From Debaryomyces hansenii CBS767 (lineage: Eukaryota; Ascomycota; Pichiomycetes; Serinales; Debaryomycetaceae), in contig NC_006047.2 of the NCBI RefSeq assembly GCF_000006445.2, positions 868,001 through 932,000 of the forward strand: DNA of 64,000 nt. Reading direction: 5' to 3'. Positions 52,223-62,915 of the stretch are shown here, piece after piece. The notes under the pieces are model-generated. The model worked only from the letters and a program-made list of their open reading frames with translations. It was not told the DNA's origin and made no database searches. Both the position numbers and the translations under genes were made by a program. Each line of letters starts with the position of its first letter. The stretch's first letter is position 1.

Positions 52223-54595
52223 TTAATATATTCCTTTATATATAGCATCACCTGTTAAACATGTCTTCTTCATTTCAGAAACATCGTGAACTCTAATTAT
52301 GTCAGTATTCTGTTGAATACAGGCCATGACCGATGCTGCAGTACTTATAACTCTTTCAGATGCGACTGGCTCGTTGCATATAGTACCTAAAAACTTCTTT
52401 CTAGAAGGACCTAAAAGAGTACATAAACCATTAAAACTAACGTAGGAATGATTAATATGATTGTCATCATCTCTTTTATTCAATAACATGGAATAATTTT
52501 TGAATGCAGAGGCATGCTTGATAACGCTGATATTTTGGGATACGTTTTTAGCGAAACCGATACCAGGATCCAATACCACTTGCCATTTCTTAACACCCTT
52601 GCTGAATGCTTTGAAAATTTGTAAACCAAGTTCTCTAGAAACACCGTTGATTAAGTTCTCCACATCGGGCTTTGGAAGGGAAATGTGATGTCCTGTGACA
52701 GGATCAGTCAAGTACTCGATTATATCTTCATTTGTATTTGATTCGTAGGTTGTTAGCTTTGACATGGTTTGTGGGGTACCCCTCGTATGATTCATGATGT
52801 ATGGACATCCATATTTTGCAACCACATCGAACATACAATCATCATAAAGACCCATAGAAATATCATTGATAACGTCAGCACCAGCCAATAAGCACTCTTC
52901 GGCGATTTTGGCTCTATATGTATCAATTGATATCACACATTGTGATAATGCATTATTCGAAGACTCTCTGATGGCTCTGACCACAGGTAGCAATCGATCA
53001 AGCTCTTCTTGCACGGAAGGCTCGACACTTCCGGGTCTGGTAGAAACACCACCGATATCCAAGATATCAGCACCTTGTTCTATTAATTGGTTCGCGTTCT
53101 CAAGGATCTCGTTGATAGATTTATGGTAGTTCTTTCCCCCATCACTAAATGAATCAGGGGTCATGTTGAGAATGCCCATAATTAGTGTCTTACGTTTATT
53201 TTCAACATGATCAAACTTCAAAGGATTACTTGCATCAGGCAATCTCGGAATTGGTACAATTTGTAACAAATTAGACGACTCTTGAATCAGTTCGTTTGTC
53301 TCACTGGTGAATAATTGTCGTGAGTGGTTATGAAGTGGTTCAGCACTAAGAGGATGTAATACATCCGGACCAAATAATTCACATAACGGTTGCAAGACAA
53401 AGGTTCTTTCCAACATAGATTTATGTGGAACTATTAAATCATCAGTGTTCAATATAATATCATCGATTAATAGAATGTCAAGATCTATAGTCCTTGGACC
53501 ATTTTCAAATTCTTTGACTCTTTTTACATGATCGTATTCAATTTGTTTTAATGCCTTGAGTAATTCATGTGGTGTCTTATCCTTGAATGAAACTTTAATT
53601 GCACCATTATAAAAATCTGGTTGATCTTTAAAATACATTGGCTTTGAAATATACAATGATGAAGTGGCTAATAATTTAATATCGTAAGATGACAATAACT
53701 GCAATGCATTGTTAATGTTTGAAAGTTGGTTTTCCTGATTAGATCCAATTGCAATATAAGCAATATGTTCCTCATACTTGTTAAATGTAGAGTCCTCAAC
53801 AGATATTGGTAAATTAAAATTAGGTACCGAATTAACATTAATTCCAATATCGGTAATTGGATCAACATCTTTAAATGAAGCTTTGGACATGTTCGACGAA
53901 ACTCCTACACCATCAGTGAAAGTAATTGCATTAGGCTTTGTAACAGTGGCAGAAACATTTTGAATTCCATCACCATGATTTTGCATCACTAATTGACCAA
54001 TCTTCATAACCAAAGCTTCTACCGTCTTGAAATTAGAAGATTCAACGTAAAGAGTTAGTTCATCGATAATCTTATGGATTGATATGTTAGCATTTCTTTC
54101 CAATTTTATCGAAATGTTAATATCTACAATCTGTTTCTGTAACCTTTCAAATGTAAAAACACCAATGACGGTTAATAACTTTAATCCATAAACATTGATC
54201 TCATCGGGTGATTCAATGTCTTCAATTCTTGATCTACATATTTTGTACTCAATACTATCAGTCCGTATCTCTGATTTATTACTCTTAATGGAAACAACAG
54301 CTTGATGTCCTCCTCCCTTTTTATCATCTAGTACAATTTCTCCAACCGACTCAGCAATGCTTCCTAAGGATTTGAAATTCCTATGTTCATTTGCTTTCAT
54401 ATATTCGGCAATATTCCTTGATATGACTGCGTAATTTAATGAATACTTAAGGTTGTCAGTAACGGAAGCCTGGTGAAAATCAGTATTCAATGATACAGAT
54501 ATTGTAATCGGTTGCGGTGTTGGTCTATTCCAGGCATCTTTACCAGTAATTGCTATGGAAGCCAAATTATTTATGAAAACTGTATCTTGTAGCAT
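52223..54595 (-). CDS. FOL1: Trifunctional folate enzyme Fol1 (DHNA/HPPK/DHPS)
   Basis: Carries three successive steps of tetrahydrofolate synthesis in one 790-aa protein. Residues 1-240 are two dihydroneopterin-aldolase folds. HPPK follows at about 279-410 (YIAIGSNQENQLSNINNALQ; RTIDLDILLIDD). Dihydropteroate synthase covers about 470-790 (MGILNMTPDSFSDGGKNYH; DILDIGGVSTRPGS; the second signature VVLDPGIGFAKN). The sulfonamide target domain looks complete. S. cerevisiae FOL1 and GIS2 are neighbours too (YNL256W, YNL255C). A mitochondrial location is known for the family. Confidence 0.96.
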   Translation of the reverse strand: MLQDTVFINNLASIAITGKDAWNRPTPQPITISVSLNTDFHQASVTDNLKYSLNYAVISRNIAEYMKANEHRNFKSLGSIAESVGEIVLDDKKGGGHQAVVSIKSNKSEIRTDSIEYKICRSRIEDIESPDEINVYGLKLLTVIGVFTFERLQKQIVDINISIKLERNANISIHKIIDELTLYVESSNFKTVEALVMKIGQLVMQNHGDGIQNVSATVTKPNAITFTDGVGVSSNMSKASFKDVDPITDIGINVNSVPNFNLPISVEDSTFNKYEEHIAYIAIGSNQENQLSNINNALQLLSSYDIKLLATSSLYISKPMYFKDQPDFYNGAIKVSFKDKTPHELLKALKQIEYDHVKRVKEFENGPRTIDLDILLIDDIILNTDDLIVPHKSMLERTFVLQPLCELFGPDVLHPLSAEPLHNHSRQLFTSETNELIQESSNLLQIVPIPRLPDASNPLKFDHVENKRKTLIMGILNMTPDSFSDGGKNYHKSINEILENANQLIEQGADILDIGGVSTRPGSVEPSVQEELDRLLPVVRAIRESSNNALSQCVISIDTYRAKIAEECLLAGADVINDISMGLYDDCMFDVVAKYGCPYIMNHTRGTPQTMSKLTTYESNTNEDIIEYLTDPVTGHHISLPKPDVENLINGVSRELGLQIFKAFSKGVKKWQVVLDPGIGFAKNVSQNISVIKHASAFKNYSMLLNKRDDDNHINHSYVSFNGLCTLLGPSRKKFLGTICNEPVASERVISTAASVMACIQQNTDIIRVHDVSEMKKTCLTGDAIYKGIY

Positions 54596-54912
54596 ATATC
54601 TTGAAGTATAGAATGAACGTTTTGCTGTCGGGAAAATAACCGACTTTAACTTATTGAATTGTAACAGTGTGATTATAAAATGTAATACAATATCAACGGG
54701 TTATATTCCGTACGTTAAGAATTGATTTTGTTTATGAAAATTGTTATGGGCCTGACAAATTTTTTATATTGGAAGTCGGACTGAAGAGGTCGGTTTAATC
54801 TCATCAACAATAAAGATAAATTCTATATAAACACACGCATATATATACATATATATATTATAAAATACAGTTGTTGTATTTCTATTTCATAAGTTTACGT
54901 AAATGCAATTTT
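54596..54912. other. Intergenic region between FOL1 and RTC4
   Basis: 317 bp, AT-rich, with a TA-rich patch at 54838-54860. It should hold the FOL1 promoter and RTC4 terminator; nothing else seen. Confidence 0.5.
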
Positions 54913-56295
54913 TCAATCATCTTCGTCACTACTAGTACCGAGAAACTGGTCTAAAATGTCTGTTTTTGATTGTTTTGTATCATTAAAGTCAGGTTGACTT
55001 TCATATTCCATGGTCTTAGTTTTACTTTCGTCATCACTATTCTCATCAACTTCCAGGCTTTTTGTATCATCCAATGTAATACCTTTCATGAATTCTTTGG
55101 ACTCGTCATTTAAGAGCTCACCAATATTTAAATCGTCAATCAATTCAGTTGAATCCGAAATCACAGTTCCATATTCTGAACTTTCTTTGATGATCTTCTC
55201 TGCTTCAGAGATGGTACAATCAAAATCATGCATGACGAATCGTATAACAATCTCATTTGCTAGAACAAATGTAGAGAAACCACTGATTGTCCAATATGAA
55301 ACTGTTTTATTCCTATTTGCAGCATTCTGCAAATCTTTCTTATGTCGACTTAAAATGATCGATGCAATAAACAGTTGCCTCTTAAAGCCGTAGTAGCCAC
55401 CAAAAAATTCTTGCCAGTTTATCTTCCATTTTTCTTTGTGGGTCATTGTCTCATGGCTCGATGATTCAGATATTGATTTCGCCATATCATAGAAGATTGA
55501 TGTTTCAAGCTTGCCCTTTAATATCTGAGGTATAATGTACAAATGCGCTTCTGTTCTTGTCAACAATGACTTTTTAGATGATATAGGTTTAGGATAGTCC
55601 TTATCTTTAAATTTCAATCGAACAGCTTCCATGCTCGCTTGTTTACGGTTTTCCATAGTTGATAAGATGTTTCCCTTCATCATTTCAACTGCAAAATCAT
55701 CGTCGCTTGATGCAAATTCTCCTTCATTCTTTCTAACCTTTTCCATATAATCCTCGTACTTGTTCGAGTTTGCTTCTATCAACTTATCTAATATTTGTAC
55801 ATCTTTTTCATTATTATGCTCTTGGCTCTTTGCTGGGCTACTGGACAATTGTTTCAAATTAATTAATTGTGTTTCTGTTTCACTATCAGAATTATTAATA
55901 TTGTGCGTATCGATATTAGAATTAGGTGAATTGTAGTCTGGATCGTATTGATACCTTTTTTTATTAAAGGTATCTAGTATGTTGAAGTCAATATCTTTCA
56001 TATCATCATTACTTTGCTGTCGACTTATTTTGATAGGACTAGAACTAAATGATACTCGTGGTTTTTTCTGTTTTCTAGGTTTCTTTTTTACTAAATTATT
56101 CACAATTATAGGTTGAGATTTTCTCTTTCTTCCATTACTAGGGCCTGTACGACGTGAGTTACTGAACAAGTCTGATCGGTCATGTAGATGAACAATAGAT
56201 TCATCCTTTTTCAAGTTCGGCAATGTTATTGATTTCGACTCTGGAGACCTGCTCTTACTATTACTTAGACTCAAATATTGTTTTGAAGCCGCCAT
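54913..56295 (-). CDS. RTC4: Rtc4-domain protein
   Basis: 460 aa from MAASKQYLSLSNSK; the longer frame opens with TTG. The N-terminal half is basic, Ser/Asn-rich and probably nuclear (GRKRKSQP, KKKPRKQKKPRV). The Rtc4-like domain covers about residues 230-375, including EFFGGYYGFKRQLFIASIIL and YWTISGFSTFVLANEIVIRF, then SEAEKIIKESSEYG. The tail is acidic (GTSSDEDD). S. cerevisiae Rtc4 (401 aa, YNL254C) is linked to telomere-capping genetics; its biochemistry is unclear. The identity is strengthened by position between FOL1/GIS2 and NRD1. Confidence 0.82.
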   Translation of the reverse strand: MAASKQYLSLSNSKSRSPESKSITLPNLKKDESIVHLHDRSDLFSNSRRTGPSNGRKRKSQPIIVNNLVKKKPRKQKKPRVSFSSSPIKISRQQSNDDMKDIDFNILDTFNKKRYQYDPDYNSPNSNIDTHNINNSDSETETQLINLKQLSSSPAKSQEHNNEKDVQILDKLIEANSNKYEDYMEKVRKNEGEFASSDDDFAVEMMKGNILSTMENRKQASMEAVRLKFKDKDYPKPISSKKSLLTRTEAHLYIIPQILKGKLETSIFYDMAKSISESSSHETMTHKEKWKINWQEFFGGYYGFKRQLFIASIILSRHKKDLQNAANRNKTVSYWTISGFSTFVLANEIVIRFVMHDFDCTISEAEKIIKESSEYGTVISDSTELIDDLNIGELLNDESKEFMKGITLDDTKSLEVDENSDDESKTKTMEYESQPDFNDTKQSKTDILDQFLGTSSDEDD

Positions 56296-56448
56296 AATCA
56301 AATATCCTTCATAGAGGTTATTCAATCCAGTCTGATTAGATTTAATTTTTCATACTACGCGATAACTTTTTTTTTTTCTACAATAGTATAGTAAAATGAA
56401 AACTTATATTACATACATATGAAACTATTTAAATTTCAGCGAATAAAA

Positions 56449-58416
56449 TCATTGAGGTTGATTCATTCCTCCATTTTGAAAAAAATTTGCTAACTGTGCA
56501 CTTAAATTTGGATTACCACCACCTTGATTTAATGTGTTCATAAAATCATTTGCTTGAGGAAAGTTACCCTGAGCAGGTTGAGCAGGTTGAGCCGGCTGAG
56601 AAGGCATTGAAAAACCTGGATTTGGGCTATTGGAGTTTCCAAACAAACCACTAAGTGGATTCACAGATGATTGAGTTAAAGTTGTGAAATCTGGTTGTGC
56701 ACCATGAGACATGGATGCGTTCTGTTGAGGAATTAATGTAGTCTTAACATAATCTTCATCAGGCTCACCTGGTTTATTAGATTTTGGACCATTTCTAGCA
56801 GAATTAGTAGGCATTTTCTTAGACATAGCTTTGGAGGATATACCAGTACCAATTTCAATATCCGGCTCATCGATAACCATACCACTCAGCAATGGCTGAC
56901 CACCAGTACCACCCCACTGGGCCTGAACAACCCAAGCCCTATCGGCATCGGTCAATCTTTGGATTGGAATAATTGAGATACCATGTTGATAATTACAACA
57001 ATCTCTTGGCCCAAACCCAACACCCCAACGAGTTCTTAAGGGCAATGCATTATCTTTGTTAAATGAGGTAATGACTTGCTCAGCTTCTCTTCTTGAATAC
57101 ACCTTTACAAAAGCGTGCTTTCTTTCACTGTTCAAAATGACGGATTGAACTTCTGCATATGGTCTCAAAACTGATGCTAACTCCTTTTCATCCATATTTC
57201 TTGGAACACCTCCGATAAATAAAGTTCTTGATAACACCTTAAAGGATCCTTGTGGTAATGATTGATCAAATCCAACATTACGAGGACGGTAATGAGGGGT
57301 GCCTGGTAAATTCATTTCACCGTTCATTTCATTAGGAGCATTGAAGTCTGGAGGTCCACCAGGAATTTGAGGCATTGGCGACTGTTGAGTTGGGAATTGC
57401 TGGGGTATTTGTTGCTGGAATGGTTGTTGGAATTGTTGTCTTGGTGGTGATCTATCTCTTCTGTTGTTCTGTCCAAAACGGTTTGGTGACCTCGATCTGT
57501 TTCTTCTAGAATAACTAGTAACATTATCATCATTACGACCGCGTCTACCAGTGCCGTAGTCCGGTTGTCCAGTTTGCCTTGGTTGTTGTTGGGGGATTGG
57601 GGGAAGAGAAGCACTACCATTTTGCATTTGTTGCAACATATTGAAAATATACTGTTCATTTGGCGCAGATTGCGCCGGTTGAGGAGCATTATTCTGTTGT
57701 GGAGCAGCACCATTACTGCCCGCCATAGCTGAAAGTTGAGATAAAATGTCATTGGCATTATTTCCAGACGGCTGTTGTGGTTGTGGAGGTTGTTGAGCTG
57801 GAACAGCTGAGGCAGTAGTAGGCGTAGAGCTATTGGAATTAGACTTCTTTGCCAACGATGCTAAAGCCAGTAAGATACTACCAGAATCGTTTGAATTACT
57901 CTCAGGTTGTTTCGCTGGTTCACTATTATTACCGGGAGGAGAGCCAGGAGGAGTGGTGGAGCTGAAATGCTTCGACCTGATCTTATTGATAATCTCTGGT
58001 TTGAACGTTTCAGCTCTTTCCCAAATGTCTACTAATTTACCAATTTTAATTGACTGGGATTTACTAACCAGTAATTCCATCGCATCGTCAATAAGCGGTT
58101 CGACTAGTTCACTGATCTTGTAAATGGCCGATGCATACGTTCCTTCTGGAGCCAGCGAGGTGATTTCTTGATTCTGTTTCTTCGCTTCCTCAATAAAGAT
58201 TCTTACGATCGAATCAACCACGTATAACGTCCCCAATTTGTGCGACGATGGAGCCGCTTTACAGTTAGAATATAAAATGGTTATCAATTTCGACTCCTCC
58301 GATACATTCTTCACTGCAAGGTCGGTCAACTTCTTTATACGCGACCCTGACACTCCAGGAGCCTTCAACGTTGGCAACTCCTTCAATATAGTCTCAAATT
58401 GTTCCACTGCTGACAT
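56449..58416 (-). CDS. NRD1: Nrd1, RNA-binding transcription termination factor
   Basis: Subunit of the Nrd1-Nab3-Sen1 complex, which terminates snoRNA and cryptic transcripts. The 655-aa protein has the CTD-interacting domain at about 1-150 (MSAVEQFETILKELPTLKAP, HKLGTLYVVDSIVRIFIEEA). A Pro/Gln/Ala-rich linker and Arg/Ser segment (YSRRNRSRSPNRFGQNNRRD) follow, then the RRM near 395-470 (SRTLFIGGVPRNMDEKELAS, HAFVKVYSRREAEQVI). The C-terminus is Gln/Pro/Asn-rich and low complexity. S. cerevisiae Nrd1 is 575 aa. It is divergent from MRPL17, as in S. cerevisiae neighbours YNL251C/YNL252C. Confidence 0.95.
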   Translation of the reverse strand: MSAVEQFETILKELPTLKAPGVSGSRIKKLTDLAVKNVSEESKLITILYSNCKAAPSSHKLGTLYVVDSIVRIFIEEAKKQNQEITSLAPEGTYASAIYKISELVEPLIDDAMELLVSKSQSIKIGKLVDIWERAETFKPEIINKIRSKHFSSTTPPGSPPGNNSEPAKQPESNSNDSGSILLALASLAKKSNSNSSTPTTASAVPAQQPPQPQQPSGNNANDILSQLSAMAGSNGAAPQQNNAPQPAQSAPNEQYIFNMLQQMQNGSASLPPIPQQQPRQTGQPDYGTGRRGRNDDNVTSYSRRNRSRSPNRFGQNNRRDRSPPRQQFQQPFQQQIPQQFPTQQSPMPQIPGGPPDFNAPNEMNGEMNLPGTPHYRPRNVGFDQSLPQGSFKVLSRTLFIGGVPRNMDEKELASVLRPYAEVQSVILNSERKHAFVKVYSRREAEQVITSFNKDNALPLRTRWGVGFGPRDCCNYQHGISIIPIQRLTDADRAWVVQAQWGGTGGQPLLSGMVIDEPDIEIGTGISSKAMSKKMPTNSARNGPKSNKPGEPDEDYVKTTLIPQQNASMSHGAQPDFTTLTQSSVNPLSGLFGNSNSPNPGFSMPSQPAQPAQPAQGNFPQANDFMNTLNQGGGNPNLSAQLANFFQNGGMNQPQ

Positions 58417-59013
58417 ATTACTATTACTCTATTTTTCTTTACGATACTATCGACTAGGACTATTCTATCACCAAAGATACGGTTTTTAGGATCCCAGGTA
58501 TGCTTTTACGAATAGGGAGTAACTATTATTAATTTAATTTCTTGGTTTCTTACGCTAGAGTAATCAATCCAATCAACACAATTTAGTATTACAATAAAAA
58601 TTTTTGGGTGACACTAACTAAGAACTGGAAAAGAAAGCTGTTTAAAATACAGATTTACTATTCTTTTTTACTATCTTTTAATACGTATTTTATATTTCAC
58701 AACGAGTTTATTACTCGATTCTCCTAATAATGTGTTTAATGTTTTTAGTAGTTGAAACTTGGAAACAATAAATTTTTGATTAGTATGATGACAACAATGC
58801 AAGATGGCCTCCTTTTATAGTTTTGACGCTGGCGGTACAAAACTAGCATTACCCGGATAACTCTTATTTGAAGGTTTTGTGACAGTATTGTGAATTCTCA
58901 ACCGGACTTAGATATACGCGTAAGTGAAAAATTCTAACCTCATAGAATAAAGATCATATATATGTCCCATATATACCACGTTAGCTATAGTTATAGAGTC
59001 AATACGTTTCCAG
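58417..59013. promoter_or_regulatory. Divergent NRD1/MRPL17 promoter region
   Basis: 597 bp, AT-rich. A C-box-like tgatga at 58786-58791 lacks a partner D box and terminal stem. No gene seen. Confidence 0.45.
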
Positions 59014-59835
59014 ATGCTTAGCAGGTCAATTATTAGAGCATACTCTACACAAGCTAGCTCATCCTTAATTTCGTCCACGCTACTTTTATCGAGACAACCA
59101 GTTCTAACTGCTGATTTGCCAGAGTTTGAGAATCAGTACTACAAATACCAAAATGAGTTATGGAAGAGATTAATGTGGACATTTCCAAAATGGTTCTACT
59201 ATAGAGAGGGAACATTATCTGAACAGAATTACCGTGAATTAAACAAAAACCCAACGTTCAACAACCCAAATATCGAATTTCCAAGAGGTAGGCCAGAAAT
59301 AAGACATCAAAGAGACAGAAGGTTCAAGCAGGAAATCGAGTTACCTAAGACGTATAAGGAAGCAAAAGAGGGTGAGGAGGACGATTTTGAAGTGACACCT
59401 GCGGACGACTTATCGCGTAAGATTGTACCTAATTCTAGAGTCACCGATGCCGACAAAAGCGGTGATTTGACAAGCTTGGAAAGAAAGTTGAGCCGGACAT
59501 TGTATTTAGTCATCAATAAGGAAGATAAGTGGATATTGCCGAACTTCAGTGAAGGGGCATCCGAAAAGTTGACACCATTACATAAGTTGGCTGAGGAAGG
59601 ATTATACAAGATCGGGGGAGACAAAATCAATTACTTCAATGTTTCAAACAAGCCGTGTCATTTATATAAGAACGACGACACAAGGGAATACTTCATCAAG
59701 TCTCACATCTTATCTGGTAAGTTTGAGCCACAAGAACCAGCATTGAAATATATGTGGTTAACAAAAGGTGAGTTAAACTCATATTTAAATAAAGATTACT
59801 ATAAGGATATTAAGCATTTATTAAATGATGTCTAA
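59014..59835 (+). CDS. MRPL17: Mitochondrial large-subunit ribosomal protein mL46 (Mrpl17)
   Basis: Component of the mitochondrial 54S subunit. The 273-aa protein (S. cerevisiae 281) has an N-terminal basic presequence, MLSRSIIRAYSTQASSS, then the family block FENQYYKYQNELWKRLMWTF near residue 38. A Nudix-like fold follows (LYLVINKEDKWILPNF near 165; KLTPLHKLAEEGLYKIGG). The end is YMWLTKGELNSYLNKDYYKD, typical of mL46. It is convergent with ERV46, 94 bp apart. Confidence 0.9.
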   Translation: MLSRSIIRAYSTQASSSLISSTLLLSRQPVLTADLPEFENQYYKYQNELWKRLMWTFPKWFYYREGTLSEQNYRELNKNPTFNNPNIEFPRGRPEIRHQRDRRFKQEIELPKTYKEAKEGEEDDFEVTPADDLSRKIVPNSRVTDADKSGDLTSLERKLSRTLYLVINKEDKWILPNFSEGASEKLTPLHKLAEEGLYKIGGDKINYFNVSNKPCHLYKNDDTREYFIKSHILSGKFEPQEPALKYMWLTKGELNSYLNKDYYKDIKHLLNDV

Positions 59836-59929
59836 TATGTAACTTAAGTCATACATGTACATAGAATAGTTTATATACATTAATCACTGTATTACGATAC
59901 ACTTTGTACTTATATAATGTAGGGATGAC

Positions 59930-61138
59930 TTACATATCTTTCTTACCTTTGATTGCCTTTTCTGCAGCCCAAACCGATCTATCTAATACAGTACCCACCA
60001 TCAAAACCCCGGCAACTGAACTGATCACACCTAAGATAAACCCAGACCATGTCTTAGCATATTGTTCCTTGTTGATAATTTTCATAGGAGAAATTTCGAA
60101 ATGGAAAAATACACCAGGTAATCCACCTCTTGCATGTAATGTATGTTTGTGGTCTTCGTCTTTACCACCTCTTAAAGGTCTGTGATGGGAAATCACAGAG
60201 AATTGATTGGTATCCAAAGGTAAGGAGGTATCTATAAATTCGAACCTTGTAGCAACAACCTTTAAATAATAAGATGCAACATGATATTTTTCATCAAATA
60301 CCAATTGATGGTTATCTAATGGATGAGTGCTTTGTTGCAAGTTATTATCGTGCGGATCAGAACCAAAAGAAAAATGGTTTATAACGTGGTCAAAATTAAA
60401 CTTGTCTTCATACTTTTCGAACAAAGACAAATCATGAATATGCCTTCCTGGAGCAGTCGATGAAGAGCCTGGAGCAAAGTGTAAATTACCAGATATTCTG
60501 TTGATTTGTGCGGTACCTTTAACTCTACAACCTTCATTATTGTTGATTCTTTCGGTCAATCTGGAAACATAACCTTCATTTTCACATTGCTCAATATCCT
60601 TACCATCGTAGAATGCCCACATCTTTTCAGCGTAAGCTAATTTCACAGTTTCACAGCTATTACAACAGTACTCATTGTTATCTTGGGGTAATGCTCCATA
60701 ACATGGACCACATTTCCCATTAGCACCTACCCCTTTGGCCATTTCCTCCAATGATAAGTCGTTACTTAAAACCGGTGCTTCATCGAGAATTTCGTGATTG
60801 GATTCTTTGAGAATTCTGTACTTTTGGAAACCAGATTTCAAAATGTCCAACTGAAGATCTCCACTAATGTCAAGAATATCCAAAGTTAATACATCGCATG
60901 GCATGTTAGGGAAAGAAACATCTAGATTTATATCTAATTTCGTATTGATATCACGATCAACCACCAATTCTGGCCTGGTAATAATCAGAGTATAATCTTT
61001 GTATTCATTACGAATTAAGAACATAACTATGAAAATACACACCAAAGTAATAATTCCCCCGGAAGCAGTTTTGATCTTTGCATCTTCCACAGTTTTTGCA
61101 AACACATCAATAGATATCAACTTAGGTCTAGAGGACAT
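59930..61138 (-). CDS. ERV46: Erv46 ER-Golgi cargo receptor subunit
   Basis: Membrane subunit of the Erv41-Erv46 retrograde receptor for ER-resident proteins. The 402-aa protein (S. cerevisiae 415) starts RPKLISIDVFAKTVEDAKIK, has TM1 at about 25-43 and TM2 at about 362-383. Between them is a lumenal domain with the Cys cluster CGPCYGALPQDNNEYCCNSC near 140. The last four residues are KKDM, a dilysine COPI retrieval signal. It is divergent from TEX1. In S. cerevisiae it neighbours CDC24 (YAL042W, YAL041W), which here is two genes away. Confidence 0.95.
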   Translation of the reverse strand: MSSRPKLISIDVFAKTVEDAKIKTASGGIITLVCIFIVMFLIRNEYKDYTLIITRPELVVDRDINTKLDINLDVSFPNMPCDVLTLDILDISGDLQLDILKSGFQKYRILKESNHEILDEAPVLSNDLSLEEMAKGVGANGKCGPCYGALPQDNNEYCCNSCETVKLAYAEKMWAFYDGKDIEQCENEGYVSRLTERINNNEGCRVKGTAQINRISGNLHFAPGSSSTAPGRHIHDLSLFEKYEDKFNFDHVINHFSFGSDPHDNNLQQSTHPLDNHQLVFDEKYHVASYYLKVVATRFEFIDTSLPLDTNQFSVISHHRPLRGGKDEDHKHTLHARGGLPGVFFHFEISPMKIINKEQYAKTWSGFILGVISSVAGVLMVGTVLDRSVWAAEKAIKGKKDM

Positions 61139-61284
61139 GTTGAAATGGTGATATTATTGGCAAAAGAACTCAAAATCAAATTGATTAAACTACGTGGCCG
61201 CTGAAAATTTATTCGAGCGACATTTGAAATTATCTACATCAAAAACACTATACAAAATTTGATTACGATCCAAGTACGATATAG

Positions 61285-62352
61285 ATGAGTTTAACAAATA
61301 ATAGAACGTTCTTTAAGAACTTCATTCCTGTTGTGATAAAGGACTCGGCAATTGCAGGTGGTTCTAGTTCAGAGATAATACACATATCCATTAACTTGAC
61401 TGGTACAAGATTGGTTAACTCGAGGACCGATAGATCTATAAGGATATGGAAATGTACTCCGGAAAGACTAATTGATCCTGTAATAATCGAACATCCGCAT
61501 CTTAAGGCGGTAGAGCGTGTCGCCTGGAATCCCAAGACGGAGTTTTCGTTTGCAACGGTTGGTAGAGATGACTTGGTAAAGATTTGGAGATGCACTGGAT
61601 CGTTGGAGAAGGAATTAACAATTGTTAAAAATGGAAACACAAATGGTTCAGGTACTGAGACAATATGTCAGGTAGTGGCATACTCCAATGATGGCGAGAT
61701 ACTTACTGTTGTTGACAGAGATGCAACTGTTCTCTTGTACTCTGTATCGAACAACTACGCCAAGCTTCAAGAATTCCAGTTGAACGACCATATTTACGAC
61801 ATCCTGTGGTTCCATCACGGACACTCGTTTTTCATGTGTGCATTGCATGACGGGTCTGTGCCTATATATAAGATAACAGACGTCTTACTGGATGCCAATG
61901 GGTCTTCGCAGGTCAATGGATCTGCAGACACCGACAATTCGAATTCCATCACAATTGACCTCAAACACAAATTGCTGGGCCACAGATCATCAGCGACATG
62001 TGTAGTAGTTGATCCTAGAGGTAAGTACTTTGCGGTGGGCTCTAATGAAGGGGTGGTATCGCTCTGGAACACTTCGTCCATGCTCATCTCGAAGGTGCTC
62101 ACCAATACTGATGAAGCCATTGCAAATATCGATATCAGTCGTGACGGAACGTATGTAGCAGTGGCATACGATAGCGGAGAAAACATAAAGATCTTTGACT
62201 ATGACACTACAGAACAAGTGTACGAGGTCCCCAATAGTAACAGTGGAAACTTAGCCTTATCGCATGTGGCCTGGTTCCCTTCCAAAACTGCTTTTGTGCA
62301 TACCAGTGATAATGGTAGAACAATGACATTAATGAAAAAACCTGGTAAATAA
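61285..62352 (+). CDS. TEX1: Tex1/THO3 WD40 subunit of TREX
   Basis: WD-repeat protein of the THO/TREX complex, coupling transcription to mRNA export. The 355-aa protein is a seven-bladed propeller by repeat count: RLVNSRTDRSIRIWKCTPE, AWNPKTEFSFATVGRDDLVK with IWRC, VAYSNDGEILTVVDRDATVL, YDILWFHHGHSFFMCALHDG, CVVVDPRGKYFAVGSNEGVV with SLWN, and VAWFPSKTAFVHTSDNG. S. cerevisiae Tex1 is 422 aa (YNL253W); human THOC3 is about this size. The position beside MRPL17, NRD1 and RTC4 supports the assignment. Confidence 0.87.
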   Translation: MSLTNNRTFFKNFIPVVIKDSAIAGGSSSEIIHISINLTGTRLVNSRTDRSIRIWKCTPERLIDPVIIEHPHLKAVERVAWNPKTEFSFATVGRDDLVKIWRCTGSLEKELTIVKNGNTNGSGTETICQVVAYSNDGEILTVVDRDATVLLYSVSNNYAKLQEFQLNDHIYDILWFHHGHSFFMCALHDGSVPIYKITDVLLDANGSSQVNGSADTDNSNSITIDLKHKLLGHRSSATCVVVDPRGKYFAVGSNEGVVSLWNTSSMLISKVLTNTDEAIANIDISRDGTYVAVAYDSGENIKIFDYDTTEQVYEVPNSNSGNLALSHVAWFPSKTAFVHTSDNGRTMTLMKKPGK

Positions 62353-62915
62353 TCTGTATATCTAATTTTAGCATTCCCGTTACACAATTGAACGTCCTTT
62401 TCACTTATTTATCATCGTCATGTTACTAATTATTTGATATCAATCCTTGGCCATCGCAACAAAAACTTATAGAACAAGTCATTAGACGAATCATTCGACA
62501 TATTGCATTATAAAAAAATAATCCTACATCAGTCTTCACGTCTCTGTTATTTTACTGGAATGACTATTCTAAAGAGACCATTATGATGAAATGATAAATA
62601 GTGGTAAGAAATAATACCTAAAAATGGACCTCTTCAAAGCCAATTTTTAATACTGCCACCTCTACAATGCATCTCATATACTATGCTTAGCCCAACCAGC
62701 TATAGTCATTAGCCCTACTTATTATACACGGTTAAAACTCGTCTTTGTTCTCTAAACAAAGTAGATCGTGCGAAGCGATCAAAAAAAAAAAATACCTTCA
62801 AAATATCGTTATAGAAAAAAACAAATATACATTTACCTTAGAAACAGTCATTGACGGGCAATATAGATACATAACTATTGGTGAAATAAACGAAAATTGT
62901 TCTAAACAGACATTA
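62353..62915. promoter_or_regulatory. Intergenic region upstream of CDC24
   Basis: 563 bp with the TEX1 terminator and CDC24 promoter; includes a poly-A run at 62782-62792 (gatcaaaaaaaaaaaatacc). No gene seen. Confidence 0.5.

Noticed and set aside
58780..58870. C/D-box snoRNA candidate (tgatga at 58786)
   Set aside because: No CTGA D box or terminal stem at a suitable distance.
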